A DNA stretch of 64,000 nt from Caulobacter sp. BP25 (GTDB lineage Bacteria > Pseudomonadota > Alphaproteobacteria > Caulobacterales > Caulobacteraceae), in NCBI RefSeq assembly GCF_002737755.1, contig NZ_PEGH01000013.1:85714-149713 (forward strand). The letters run 5' to 3'. Shown here in pieces: positions 36,146-45,026 of this stretch; positions within the stretch are counted from its first letter, which is position 1, and each line of letters begins with the position of its first letter. The position numbers were made by a program, and so were the translations under genes. A model generated the notes under the pieces. The model made no database searches and was not told the origin of the DNA. It saw only the letters and a program-made list of their open reading frames with translations.

Positions 36146-37819
36146 TTACATGTTTGGATAGTTCGGTCCGCCGCCGCCTTCCGGCGTGGTCCAGACGATG
36201 TTCTGCGACGGATCCTTGATGTCGCAGGTTTTGCAGTGGACGCAGTTCTGAGCGTTGATCTGGAAGCGCGGATCGGTCCCCTGCTCGTTGTAGAGCACCT
36301 CGTAGACGCCGGCCGGACAGTAGAGGCGCGCCGGTTCGCCGTACTTGGGCAGGTTCACCGCGATCGGGATCGAGGGGTCCTTCAGCCTCAGGTGCGCCGG
36401 CTGGTCTTCCTCGTGATTGGTCGCCGACAGGAAGACGCTGGACAGCTTGTCGAAGCTGATCACGCCATCGGGCTTGGGGTAGACGATCGGCTGGTAGTCC
36501 TTGGCCAGGCCCGTGGACGCCGCGTCGGTCTTGTCGTGCTTCAGCGTGCCGAAGAACGAGAAGCCGCCGAACAGGTGCGCGCACCACATGTCGAACATGC
36601 CGAACGCGCCGCCCAGGGCCGTGCCGAACTTGCCCAGCAGCGGCTTGGCGTTGCGGACGATCTTCAGTTCCTTGGCCACCCACGACGCTTCATAGGCCAC
36701 CTGGTAGGCGGTCAGTTCGTCGCTGGCGCGGCCGGCTTGGACGGCCTCGAACGCGGCCTCGGCGGCCAGCATGCCGGTCTTCACCGCATTGTGGCTGCCC
36801 TTGATGCGCGGCACGTTGACGAAACCAGCCGAGCAGCCGATCAGCGCGCCACCGGGGAAGGTCAGCTTCGGCACCGACTGATAGCCGCCCTCGGTGATGG
36901 CCCGCGCGCCGTAGGCGATGCGCTTGCCGCCTTCTAGATGCGGCCGCACCGTCGGGTGCTGCTTGAAGCGCTGGAACTCGTCGAACGGCGAAAGCCACGG
37001 GTTCTTGTAGTTCAGGTGCACGACGTAACCGATGGCCACGTAGTTGTCCCCGAAGTGGTACATGAAGCTGCCGCCGCCGGTCTTGCTGTCCAGCGGCCAG
37101 CCGGTGGTGTGCTCGGCCAGGCCAGGCTGGTGCTTTTCGGGAAGGACCTGCCACAGCTCCTTGACACCAATGCCGTACTTTTGAGGCGACTTGCCCTCGT
37201 CCAGCTTGAACTTGGCGATCAGCTGCTTGGCCAGCGAGCCGCGCACGCCCTCGGCGATGAAGACATACTTGCCGTGCAGCTCCATGCCCGGCTGGTAGTC
37301 CGGCTTTTGGTGGCCGTCCTTGCCAATCCCGACAACGCCGACGACCACGCCCTTGACCGACCCATCATCGTTCCAGACCAAATCAGAGGCCGCAAAGCCC
37401 GGATAGATCTCGACGCCCAGCTCCTCGGCCTTGCCCGCCAGCCAACGGGTGACGTTAGCGAGCGAGGCGATGTAGCAGCCATGGTTGTGCATGAAGGGCG
37501 GCATGGCCCACATGGGCAAGCTGAGCTCGCCCTGCGGCCCCAGCAGCTTGAAGCGGTCCTTGGTGACCGGCGTCTCGAGCGGAGCGCCCTCTTCCTTCCA
37601 GTTCGGGAACAGTTCGGACAGACCCTTAGGGTCGATCACCGCGCCTGACAGGATGTGCGCGCCGACTTCCGAGCCCTTTTCCAACAGGGCGACCGAGATG
37701 TCGGTCCCGGCCTTGGCGGCCATCTGCTTGAGCCGGATCGCGGCCGAGAGGCCAGCGGGACCGCCGCCGACGATCACGACGTCGTACTCCATCGACTCGC
37801 GTTCGAGGTCTTCGCTCAT
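36146..37819 (-). CDS. Electron transfer flavoprotein-ubiquinone oxidoreductase
   Basis: This 557-residue membrane-associated flavoprotein passes electrons from reduced ETF to ubiquinone. It has the FAD motif YDVVIVGGGPAGLSAAIRL at the N-terminus and the C-terminal 4Fe-4S ligands Cys501 (CPAGVYEV), Cys526, Cys529 and Cys532 (CVHCKTC). It would accept electrons from the acyl-CoA dehydrogenase encoded at about 19 kb. It is monocistronic by position, with its own terminator. Confidence 0.97.
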   Translation of the reverse strand: MSEDLERESMEYDVVIVGGGPAGLSAAIRLKQMAAKAGTDISVALLEKGSEVGAHILSGAVIDPKGLSELFPNWKEEGAPLETPVTKDRFKLLGPQGELSLPMWAMPPFMHNHGCYIASLANVTRWLAGKAEELGVEIYPGFAASDLVWNDDGSVKGVVVGVVGIGKDGHQKPDYQPGMELHGKYVFIAEGVRGSLAKQLIAKFKLDEGKSPQKYGIGVKELWQVLPEKHQPGLAEHTTGWPLDSKTGGGSFMYHFGDNYVAIGYVVHLNYKNPWLSPFDEFQRFKQHPTVRPHLEGGKRIAYGARAITEGGYQSVPKLTFPGGALIGCSAGFVNVPRIKGSHNAVKTGMLAAEAAFEAVQAGRASDELTAYQVAYEASWVAKELKIVRNAKPLLGKFGTALGGAFGMFDMWCAHLFGGFSFFGTLKHDKTDAASTGLAKDYQPIVYPKPDGVISFDKLSSVFLSATNHEEDQPAHLRLKDPSIPIAVNLPKYGEPARLYCPAGVYEVLYNEQGTDPRFQINAQNCVHCKTCDIKDPSQNIVWTTPEGGGGPNYPNM

Positions 37820-38030
37820 GACTTCTCCCGGCTGGGCCGACCGGCCCGTCTTATCAGTGTTTGAATCACAGCTTATCCGAACGTGACGCTGAGGCGGTCA
37901 AGCGTCCGCCGCAATTTTTCGCTGCGCCGCAGCGTGGATAAGGGTCCGCAAACACTCCTAGGCTCCGAATTCGGTGGGCGACCCGCCAAAACCGCTGACT
38001 TTTGGGGCCGTCACGCTTTATGACGGTGAC

Positions 38031-38849
38031 ATGAGCCCCGCCGTCGATCAACGCGCCGTCGAGAGCCTGCTGGCCTTCTGGGCCGACGCGGGCGTCGAGG
38101 TCTCGTACGCCGACGCGCCGATCGACCGCCTGGCCGAAGGCGTGGCCATGCTGCGGGCCAAGAGCCAGCCGCCGCCTCCCCCGCCGCCAGCGCGTCCAGG
38201 CCTCGCCACGGTGCGCAGCCCGGACATTGGCGCGGCGATCGCCGCCGCCAAGGCCGCCGCCGCAGCCTGCCAGAACCTCGACAGCCTGGCCGCCGCCATC
38301 GCCGCCTTCGACGGCTGTCCGCTGAAGACCCAGGGCGCGAAGCAGGCCGTGTTCTCACGCGGTGTCGCCGACGCCCCGCTGATGATCATCGGCGAAGGTC
38401 CGGGCGCGGACGAGGACGCCCAAGGCGAGCCCTTCGTCGGCAGGGCCGGCAAGCTGCTGGACCGGATGCTGAAGGCCGCGAACCTGGAAGGTCGCGTCTT
38501 CATCACCAACACCGTCTTCTGGCGCCCTCCCGGCAACCGGACACCGACCCCGCAGGAGCAGGCCGTCTGCGCGCCGTTCGTCGAGCGCGCTATCGCCTTG
38601 GTGAAGCCCAAGATGCTGCTGCTGGCCGGCGGCGCCTCGGCGAAAGCCATGCTCAAGCGCGACGAAGGCATCCTGTCGATGCGCGGCCGCTGGTTCGAGT
38701 GGCTGTCCGAGGACAAGACCACGGAACTGCCCGCGATGCCCACTCTGCACCCAGCGTTCCTGCTGCGAACGCCGGCCCAGAAAAAGAAGGTGTGGCAAGA
38801 CCTTCTGACATTAACCGAACGGCTTGATCGACCCGAACGGCCCCACTAG
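38031..38849 (+). CDS. Uracil-DNA glycosylase superfamily protein (family 4-like)
   Basis: This 272-residue protein has the family 4-like motif IIGEGPGADEDAQGEPFVGR (residues 118-137), then KLLDRML, and the C-terminal LHPAFLLRTPAQKK with the catalytic-loop histidine. Cysteines are at 79, 95 and in QAVCAPF, but the C-x2-C pair of classical [4Fe-4S] family 4 enzymes is not seen. A proline-rich linker (residues 47-54) separates an N-terminal helical part. It should remove uracil from DNA. The ATG at 38031 is preferred over a GTG 57 bases upstream. Confidence 0.85.
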   Translation: MSPAVDQRAVESLLAFWADAGVEVSYADAPIDRLAEGVAMLRAKSQPPPPPPPARPGLATVRSPDIGAAIAAAKAAAAACQNLDSLAAAIAAFDGCPLKTQGAKQAVFSRGVADAPLMIIGEGPGADEDAQGEPFVGRAGKLLDRMLKAANLEGRVFITNTVFWRPPGNRTPTPQEQAVCAPFVERAIALVKPKMLLLAGGASAKAMLKRDEGILSMRGRWFEWLSEDKTTELPAMPTLHPAFLLRTPAQKKKVWQDLLTLTERLDRPERPH

Positions 38850-38899
38850 AAGTTTCACCGACCAGTTGAACGGGGACGCGCGACTTTGGGGGCGCGCGG

Positions 38900-40510
38900 A
38901 TGGCTTTGCAGCTTTGGACTCGCGCGCTGGCCGTGGTTTCGGCCTTCCTCCTATGCCTGACCGTGACGACGGCGCGCGCCAGCCCGCTGGAGCCGCTATC
39001 TCAAGAAGACGCCCGCGCCTATCGCGCGGCGTTCTCGGCGATCGACCGAGGTGATTTCGACGGCGCCGAAACAATGCTCGCCACGGTGCGCGACCGCAGC
39101 CTCGCAGGACGCGCCGCCTTCGCCAAGTTGATGCATCCGACACGCTACGCGGCGCGCTACGGCGAACTGACCGAATGGTTGGAGCGCCATGCCGACGAGG
39201 CGGGCGCCGAGAGGATCTACGCTCTGGCGCTTAAGCGAAAGCCGGTTAGCAAGCGTATCGCCGCGCCGCCCGTTCCGACGCTGTTCGTCGCTGACCAGAG
39301 CAGGCCCCCTCCCGCCGACCGGGGACGGGCCGCGCGCGAAGCCTACTATTCGGGCGAGGTCCGCAAGGCGCTGTCGCTGGCGATCTCAAGCGGCGAGCAC
39401 TGGATCGCGGGCCTGTCGGCCTATCGCTTGGGCGATGCCCGTCAGGCGCGGACGTTCTTCGAGCAAGTCGCTGACGACCCGAACCAGGATGAGTGGCAAC
39501 ACGCCGCCGGAGCCTTCTGGGCCGCGCGCAGCGCTCTACATGTTGGGGAAGAGCGCCAGGCCCGCGAGCTGCTGCTGCGCGCCGCCGCCTCGCCCCACAC
39601 CTTCTATGGCATGATCGCGGCTCGCCAACTGGCCCTGGCCGGGCTGGCCGCCCCTGGCGAGGCTGAAGACCCCATCGCAGCGCTGATCACGCGGACGTCC
39701 TCTATTGGGGGTGACACCGCCGCGATCGAGCGGCTGATACGGATGGATCCCCGCGCTCGCCGCGCCGCCGCCCTGGCCCAGATCGGGCGCTGGCGCGAGG
39801 TGGGCCTGGAGCTGCGGGCAGGGCTGTCCCTGGCCGAGACCGAGACGCTGCGCGGCGACTGGACGACCCTGGCCCTAGCCTTGAACGCCAACGCTCCCTT
39901 GAACGCCGGGCGCCCCATGCGACGCGTGGGCGGCGAGGACTATCCCCTGCCCGCCCTTGAGCCGATCGGCGGCTTCACGATCGACAAGGCCCTCGTCTAC
40001 GCCCTGGTGCGCCAGGAAAGCCGCTTTGATCCCATGGCGGTCTCGAACGCCGGGGCCGTCGGGCTGATGCAGGTGATGCCGGTCGCCGCCGCGCGCGCCG
40101 CTGGCGACGACAAGCTGCTGGCGGACACGACCCCGCTGTTCGACCCGGCCTTCAACCTGCGGGTCGGTCAGGACTATTTCACCTGGCTGATGGATCGCGG
40201 CCTGCAAAGTCCCGACATCCTACGCGCCGTCGCCGCCTATAACGGTGGTCCAGGCACACTGAACCGCACGCTCCAGCAACTGGGCGCGGACTGCGATAGC
40301 CTGCTGCTGATCGAGAGCCTGCCATTCCAGGAAACCCGCAACTACGTCGAAAAGGTGATGGCCAGCTACTGGACCTATCGACAGCTGATGGGCGCCGAGA
40401 ACCGCACCTTGGACGCCGTGGCCAGCGGCGCGCGCCTGATCGACTTCCGACTTGATCCGCAAGTTCAGCAGATCACCTCGATCGGAGAGCTGGTCAGCGG
40501 CCTGCCGTAG
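38900..40510 (+). CDS. Soluble lytic murein transglycosylase
   Basis: This 536-residue exported enzyme has a signal peptide (cleavage near ARAS), a long helical superhelix domain (residues 40-340) and a C-terminal SLT domain. The catalytic glutamate is Glu373 in YALVRQESRFDP, followed by AGAVGLMQVMPVAA, and AAYNGGPGTLNR lies later. It cleaves peptidoglycan strands to 1,6-anhydro products. It begins 50 bases after the glycosylase gene and may be cotranscribed. Confidence 0.95.
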   Translation: MALQLWTRALAVVSAFLLCLTVTTARASPLEPLSQEDARAYRAAFSAIDRGDFDGAETMLATVRDRSLAGRAAFAKLMHPTRYAARYGELTEWLERHADEAGAERIYALALKRKPVSKRIAAPPVPTLFVADQSRPPPADRGRAAREAYYSGEVRKALSLAISSGEHWIAGLSAYRLGDARQARTFFEQVADDPNQDEWQHAAGAFWAARSALHVGEERQARELLLRAAASPHTFYGMIAARQLALAGLAAPGEAEDPIAALITRTSSIGGDTAAIERLIRMDPRARRAAALAQIGRWREVGLELRAGLSLAETETLRGDWTTLALALNANAPLNAGRPMRRVGGEDYPLPALEPIGGFTIDKALVYALVRQESRFDPMAVSNAGAVGLMQVMPVAAARAAGDDKLLADTTPLFDPAFNLRVGQDYFTWLMDRGLQSPDILRAVAAYNGGPGTLNRTLQQLGADCDSLLLIESLPFQETRNYVEKVMASYWTYRQLMGAENRTLDAVASGARLIDFRLDPQVQQITSIGELVSGLP

Positions 40511-40573
40511 TAGGTCAAGCCTCACAAACTCCGACTTCACCGGCGAATGCCAGGGAGAGCGGCGGATATAGGC

Positions 40574-41029
40574 CTAGTAGCTCAACCGCCGCGCCTTCAG
40601 CGCCTTTGCCAGCGCCCGCTCCTCGCCGCCGCTCGCCGGCCAGTCCAGTCGGCGAACCAGGACGCCGTGCAGGCGTCGCGTCAGCAGACCACCTGGCGCG
40701 GCCAGGAGCGCCGGACTACCGCCCCCGCCCGCCAGGTGTTTCTCGACAGGCTCACGCCAGCCGTCTCGCAATGCGGGCGCCGCGCGCAGGGTCAGAATCC
40801 AGTCCCCCCGCGCCGCCGCCGCGCCGGCCGCAAAGCAGGCCGCTGCGCCGCCCTCGACCGCCACCAGCCGAGCCCCGCTGTCCTCGACCAGCGCGTCGAC
40901 GCCTGACGTGGGCACCCCCACCAGGATCACCTCCTTGACCAGCCCATCCACGGCGGCGGGCACCAACATGGCCATCTGGGCGGCGAGGCCAGGCAGGTCC
41001 TCGGAAGCGAGCAGTACGACGGAGATCAT
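40574..41029 (-). CDS. Small glycosyltransferase-like protein
   Basis: This 151-residue protein resembles the N-terminal half of a family 2 glycosyltransferase: ISVVLLASEDLPGLAAQMAM at the start, VKEVILVGVPTSGVDALVED, and ACFAAGAAAARGDWILTLRA, where a DxD motif would usually follow; here that is not present. It may be a degenerate or unusually short GT-A fold. The ATG at 41029 is preferred over one 42 bases upstream. It may form a unit with the upstream radical SAM gene. Confidence 0.6.
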   Translation of the reverse strand: MISVVLLASEDLPGLAAQMAMLVPAAVDGLVKEVILVGVPTSGVDALVEDSGARLVAVEGGAAACFAAGAAAARGDWILTLRAAPALRDGWREPVEKHLAGGGGSPALLAAPGGLLTRRLHGVLVRRLDWPASGGEERALAKALKARRLSY

Positions 41030-41079
41030 GTCCCTGCTTCGCCAGACGGCGGCGCGGGGGTCAAGCGGCAAAGCCTTGC

Positions 41080-42165
41080 TCAGCCGAACAAGTCCATCTG
41101 CGCGCCGCCAAGGACGGGCCGCTTGAACTGGCTACAGTCCAGCGGCGTCCAGGGCTGATCCAGGCCGAACTTCTTCACCGCCAGATGGAAGCGCTGGCGC
41201 AGCACCTCGGCCACCGGCCCCTCGCCGATCATCCGCTCACCCCAGCCTGCGCGATAGGTCTCGCCCCGCCGCACCTGGCGCACCAGCGACATCACCCGCC
41301 GCGCCCGGTCGGGATGGTCGGTCTGCAGCCACTCTTCAAAGAGCTGGGCGATCTCGCGCGGAAGCCTCAAGGCCACATAACCCGCGCCTCGCGCGCCGGC
41401 CTTGGCCGAGGCCTCCAGCACCGCCTCGACCTCGTGGTCATTCAGGCCGGGGATCGCGGGCGCGAACATCACCGTCACCGGCACGCCAGCCTCGGTCAGT
41501 CGCCGCACCGCCTCGATGCGCTTCCCAGGCGTCGCCGCACGCGGCTCCATGCTACGCGCCAGCTTGCGGTCTAGCGTCGTGATCGAGATCGCCACCCGCG
41601 TCAGCCCGCGGTCGGCCATCCGTGCATAGATGTCGAGATCGCGCAGGATCAGCGCCGACTTGGTGATGATCGTGAAGGGATGGCCGCAGCGCTCCAGAAC
41701 CTCGATCACCTGCCGCGTTACGCGCAGCTGCTTCTCGTCGGGCTGGTAGGGGTCGGTGTCGCCGCCAATGTGGATCGTCGCGGGCGTGTAGCTGGCCTTG
41801 GCCAGCTCCTTCTCCAAGAGCTCACCAGCGTGGGGCTTGAAGAAGATCTTGCTCTCGAAATCCAGGCCCGGCGACAAGCCCAGATAGGCGTGATTGGGCC
41901 TCGCGTAGCAGTAGATGCAGCCATGGCTGCAGCCTCGATAGGGGTTGATCGAGCGATCGAAACCGACGTCCGGGCTCTGGTTGCGGGCGATGATCGTCCG
42001 CGACTTCATCGGCTGAAGTTCGGTCTTCAGTGGCTTGGGCTCTTCCTCCTCGCCCCAGCCGTCGTCGAACGCCTCGCGCTCCAGCGCCTCGAAGCGCCCC
42101 GTACGGTTCGACCGAGCGCCGCGCCCGCGCGGAACCGCACCCCTGATGTTCGTCGCCTGGGCCAT
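41080..42165 (-). CDS. PA0069-family radical SAM protein (SPL-like)
   Basis: This 361-residue protein has the radical SAM cluster motif CSHGCIYC (C-x3-C-x2-C) after INPYRG, then HIGGDTDPYQPDEKQLRVTR and FTIITKSALILRDLD. The family is related to spore photoproduct lyase but its substrate is unknown. A consensus alphaproteobacterial SOS box lies 24 bases before the ATG at 42165. An in-frame ATG at 42186 exists, but the box would then lie two bases from the start with no room for an RBS, so I prefer 42165. The SOS box suggests a role in DNA damage. Confidence 0.9.
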   Translation of the reverse strand: MAQATNIRGAVPRGRGARSNRTGRFEALEREAFDDGWGEEEEPKPLKTELQPMKSRTIIARNQSPDVGFDRSINPYRGCSHGCIYCYARPNHAYLGLSPGLDFESKIFFKPHAGELLEKELAKASYTPATIHIGGDTDPYQPDEKQLRVTRQVIEVLERCGHPFTIITKSALILRDLDIYARMADRGLTRVAISITTLDRKLARSMEPRAATPGKRIEAVRRLTEAGVPVTVMFAPAIPGLNDHEVEAVLEASAKAGARGAGYVALRLPREIAQLFEEWLQTDHPDRARRVMSLVRQVRRGETYRAGWGERMIGEGPVAEVLRQRFHLAVKKFGLDQPWTPLDCSQFKRPVLGGAQMDLFG

Positions 42166-42188
42166 GACCGGATCATGCCACGCCATTG

Positions 42189-42203
42189 GAACATTTCAAG
42201 AAC
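42189..42203 (-). promoter_or_regulatory. LexA (SOS) box, alphaproteobacterial type
   Basis: On the - strand the sequence is GTTC-TTGAAAT-GTTC, an exact fit to the GTTC-N7-GTTC box used by LexA in Caulobacter and relatives. It lies 24 bases before the radical SAM gene start and overlaps the likely promoter. Confidence 0.75.
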
Positions 42204-42305
42204 ATTTGAGCGCGACACTTGTCAGCCGGCGGGCCCGTCCTCCTCAGATCGAATCCAGAGAGCGTCCCTCAGCGCGTTGATCGAGCTTGCCTTTCACGCC
42301 GTCTT

Positions 42306-43571
42306 TCAGGCGCTGTGCGAGGCCTTGTCCGCCTCGGCGCTCAGGCGGTCCAGGTAGACACGGATGCTGGCGGCTTCGGCGGCGGTGTTGGCCAAGGCGA
42401 TCGCGCGATCAAACGCTTGGCGCGCCTCCGCCAGACGCCCCGCTTGCCGTAGAAAGACGCCCCGCGCGCCGTGATAGTGGAAGTAGCCATCCAAGCGCGC
42501 GCCCAGCGGCGCGATCATCTCCAGAGCGGCCTCGGGTCCGCGCACCTTCGCCGTCGCCACCGCGCGATTCAGCGTGACGACCGGCGAGGGCTGCATGATC
42601 TGGAGCGTGGCGTAGAGCTGGTCGACGCCAGCCCAGTCGGTGTCCTCGGGACACGCGGCCCGCGCATGCAGCGCGGCGATGGCGGCCTGCACCTGATACG
42701 GCCCAGGATCGCGCTTGAGCATCGCCTTGTCGATCAGGGCAAGTCCCTCGCCGATCATCTTGAGATTCCAGAGGCTTCGGTCCTGATCCTCGAGCAGGAT
42801 AGCGGTTCCGTCGGCGGCGAAACGGGCTTCGGCGCGGGCGTGCTGCAGCAGGAGCAGCGCCGTCAGCCCCATCATCTCCGGCTCGGCCGGGAACAGGCGT
42901 AGCAGCAGGCGCGCCAGCCGGATCGCCTCGTCGCAGAGGCCGCCCCTGGCCTCAAGCGCTCGACCGCTGGCCGAATAGCCCTCGTTGAAGACGAGGTAGA
43001 TCATCGCGGCGACGGCCGCTAACCGCTGCGCACGCTCGACCGGCCCCGGCGCCTCGAAAGGGGCGTCGCCCGCGCCGATCCTGGCCTTGGCGCGAGTGAT
43101 CCGCTGCTCCATGGCCGCCTCGCCGACCAGGAAAGCGCGGGCGATCTCGCGCACCGTGAGGCCCGAGACGATGCGCAGCGCCAGCGCTATCTGTTGAGTG
43201 GCGGGCAAATCAGGATGGCAACAGATGAACAGCAGCCGCAGGACGTCGTCGCGGTAGTGCGAGCCATCCAGCCGCTCGGCGGCGTCGGCCTCGGCGTCCT
43301 CCAGATCGGAGAGCAGCTCCTCGGGCGGCAGGGGCGCGTTGCGGCTGGTCTTGCGGACGGCGTCGATGGCGGCGTTGCGACCGACCATGATCAGCCAGGC
43401 CGTCGGATCGCGCGGCGGGCCGTTCTTGGGCCAGGCCTTCAGGGCGCGCAGGCAGGCGTCCTGGAACGCCTCCTCGGCGGCATCCATGTCGCGGAAGTAG
43501 CGCAGCAGCGCCGCCATGGCCTGGGGCCGAGCGGCGACGACCGCGCCCTCGATCCAGGCCAGGTCGGTCAT
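42306..43571 (-). CDS. ECF42-type RNA polymerase sigma factor with TPR-like C-terminus
   Basis: This 421-residue protein has sigma region 2 (YFRDMDAAEEAFQDACLRAL, WLIMVGRNAAIDAVRK), region 4 (TQQIALALRIVSGLTVREIA, RAFLVGEAAMEQRITRAKAR) and a long helical C-terminal extension (from about residue 190) with MIYLVFNEGYSASG. This layout is that of the ECF42 group, which is not controlled by an anti-sigma factor but travels with DGPF-domain proteins, as here. The start overlaps the DGPF stop (ATGA). Confidence 0.92.
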   Translation of the reverse strand: MTDLAWIEGAVVAARPQAMAALLRYFRDMDAAEEAFQDACLRALKAWPKNGPPRDPTAWLIMVGRNAAIDAVRKTSRNAPLPPEELLSDLEDAEADAAERLDGSHYRDDVLRLLFICCHPDLPATQQIALALRIVSGLTVREIARAFLVGEAAMEQRITRAKARIGAGDAPFEAPGPVERAQRLAAVAAMIYLVFNEGYSASGRALEARGGLCDEAIRLARLLLRLFPAEPEMMGLTALLLLQHARAEARFAADGTAILLEDQDRSLWNLKMIGEGLALIDKAMLKRDPGPYQVQAAIAALHARAACPEDTDWAGVDQLYATLQIMQPSPVVTLNRAVATAKVRGPEAALEMIAPLGARLDGYFHYHGARGVFLRQAGRLAEARQAFDRAIALANTAAEAASIRVYLDRLSAEADKASHSA

Positions 43572-43939
43572 GCGCCGGCCTCGCCGGGGATGAACAGCGC
43601 GATCGGCCGGATCTCGTACGAGCCCCCAGGGTTGGCCTTCCCCAGGTCCTTGGCGATATCGAGCGCGCCGTCCAGCGAGTCGCAGTCGACGACATAGAAG
43701 CCCAGAAGCTGCTCCTTGGTCTCGGCGAACGGGCCGTCCAAAACGAGCGGCGGATCGCGGTCCTTGCGAAGGGTGGTGGCGGCCGTGGTCGGCATTAGGC
43801 GCGCGACGGGCCCCAACCTCCCCTCCCGCGCCAGACGTTCCTGCACGACGCCCAGCTTCTCCATGACGGCGTCCTCTTCGTTCTTGGACCAGGCCCAGAC
43901 GACGTCTTCTTGGTTGTAGCAAAGTATGGCGTAGAGCAT
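43568..43939 (-). CDS. DGPF-domain (YCII-related) protein
   Basis: This 123-residue protein has the YCII-like fold with LYAILCYNQEDVVWAW and the signature VLDGPFAETKEQLLGFYVVD. DGPF proteins are the usual partners of ECF42 sigma factors and are thought to be their regulators or targets; how is not settled. It is the first gene of a two-gene operon, with a four-base overlap to the sigma gene. Confidence 0.92.
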   Translation of the reverse strand: MLYAILCYNQEDVVWAWSKNEEDAVMEKLGVVQERLAREGRLGPVARLMPTTAATTLRKDRDPPLVLDGPFAETKEQLLGFYVVDCDSLDGALDIAKDLGKANPGGSYEIRPIALFIPGEAGA

Positions 43940-43957
43940 CGCGGTCCTCGTTCCCCT

Positions 43958-45007
43958 CTAGGACGAAGGACTATGCCTGCTTCCGACACCGGGCCGAGAC
44001 TTTTCTAGCAACGCCCGCAGTCGCTGCCGCACGGGCTCGTCATAGAGCTTGAGCACCGCCCAGGCGGCGACCAGGATCACCGGGATCGCCACCAAAGCAA
44101 AGCCGATCGGATAGCCTTTGCCGCCAAGGGCGCGGAAGCCGCGCAGCATCAGCTCCCAGCCCAGCCAATGCAGCGCGTAAAGCGGATAAGAGATCGCCCC
44201 CGACACCCGGCAGAGTAGGCCCAGCCGCCTTTCGGGATCACGCCGTCCCGCCAGCACCATCAGCGGGAAGACCACACTCACGCAGACAAAATCGTAGAGC
44301 CAATTCAAGGGCGTCCACGGAAAACTCACCACGACGACCAGTAGCGCCGCTAGAAGCCAGACTGGCGCGCTCCAGGTCGTGAAGGCCTGCATGCGGTAGC
44401 AGCCCCAGCCCAGCAGGAAGGCGAAGATCGTCCGTAGGAAGCTGATCACGAAGGTGCCGCGATCCCATCCCGTCAGCACGCCGCCCATCCCGTAGGCGAC
44501 ATAGAGCATGACGGGCGCCAGCAGCACGACCATCAGCACATGGCCCATCACGCCAAGACGCCGGATCGGGAACCAGGCCGCCCCCACCGCCAGCTCGAAG
44601 AACAGCGACCAAGCCGGCGGATTCAAAGGGAAAAGCGGCGAGAAGCCATCCTCGCTGGTCCAGACGCGCGGGATCATCAGCAGGCCCAGGCCCAACCATC
44701 CGGGCACGCGCTCGCGATGCTCGATGATCACGGTGGCGCCCGCCAGCATGGTCAGGGCGATCAGCGGCCACAGTCGGATCAGCCGCTGGCGCATGAACCC
44801 CAGCCAGTCGATCTCGCGCCGGCCATAGGCGTGGGCTAGGACGAAGCCCGACAGGCAAAAGAAGAAGTCGACGGCGAGATACCCGTGCGGGACCAGGCCA
44901 TGCCGCCCGGTCCAACTGCCGATGTGGTAGAGCATGACGCCAACGGCCGCGACGCCGCGAAGGCCGTCCAGCGCCTCGAATCGTCGCCCTGTATCGCCGC
45001 CCCTCAA
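43958..45007 (-). CDS. Acyltransferase 3 family membrane protein
   Basis: This protein of about 349 residues starts near FEALDGLRGVAAVGVMLYHI, the classical acyltransferase 3 motif with the catalytic histidine, and goes on with YLAVDFFFCLSGFVLAHAYG and about ten membrane segments. It should O-acetylate a surface sugar or lipid. No ATG lies before the motif outside the upstream gene; I chose a TTG at 45007 behind a GGCAGGGGGGC Shine-Dalgarno-like run. The exact start is uncertain. Confidence 0.8.
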   Translation of the reverse strand: MRGGDTGRRFEALDGLRGVAAVGVMLYHIGSWTGRHGLVPHGYLAVDFFFCLSGFVLAHAYGRREIDWLGFMRQRLIRLWPLIALTMLAGATVIIEHRERVPGWLGLGLLMIPRVWTSEDGFSPLFPLNPPAWSLFFELAVGAAWFPIRRLGVMGHVLMVVLLAPVMLYVAYGMGGVLTGWDRGTFVISFLRTIFAFLLGWGCYRMQAFTTWSAPVWLLAALLVVVVSFPWTPLNWLYDFVCVSVVFPLMVLAGRRDPERRLGLLCRVSGAISYPLYALHWLGWELMLRGFRALGGKGYPIGFALVAIPVILVAAWAVLKLYDEPVRQRLRALLEKSRPGVGSRHSPSS

Positions 45008-45026
45008 GCCGCCCCCCTGCCCGCCG

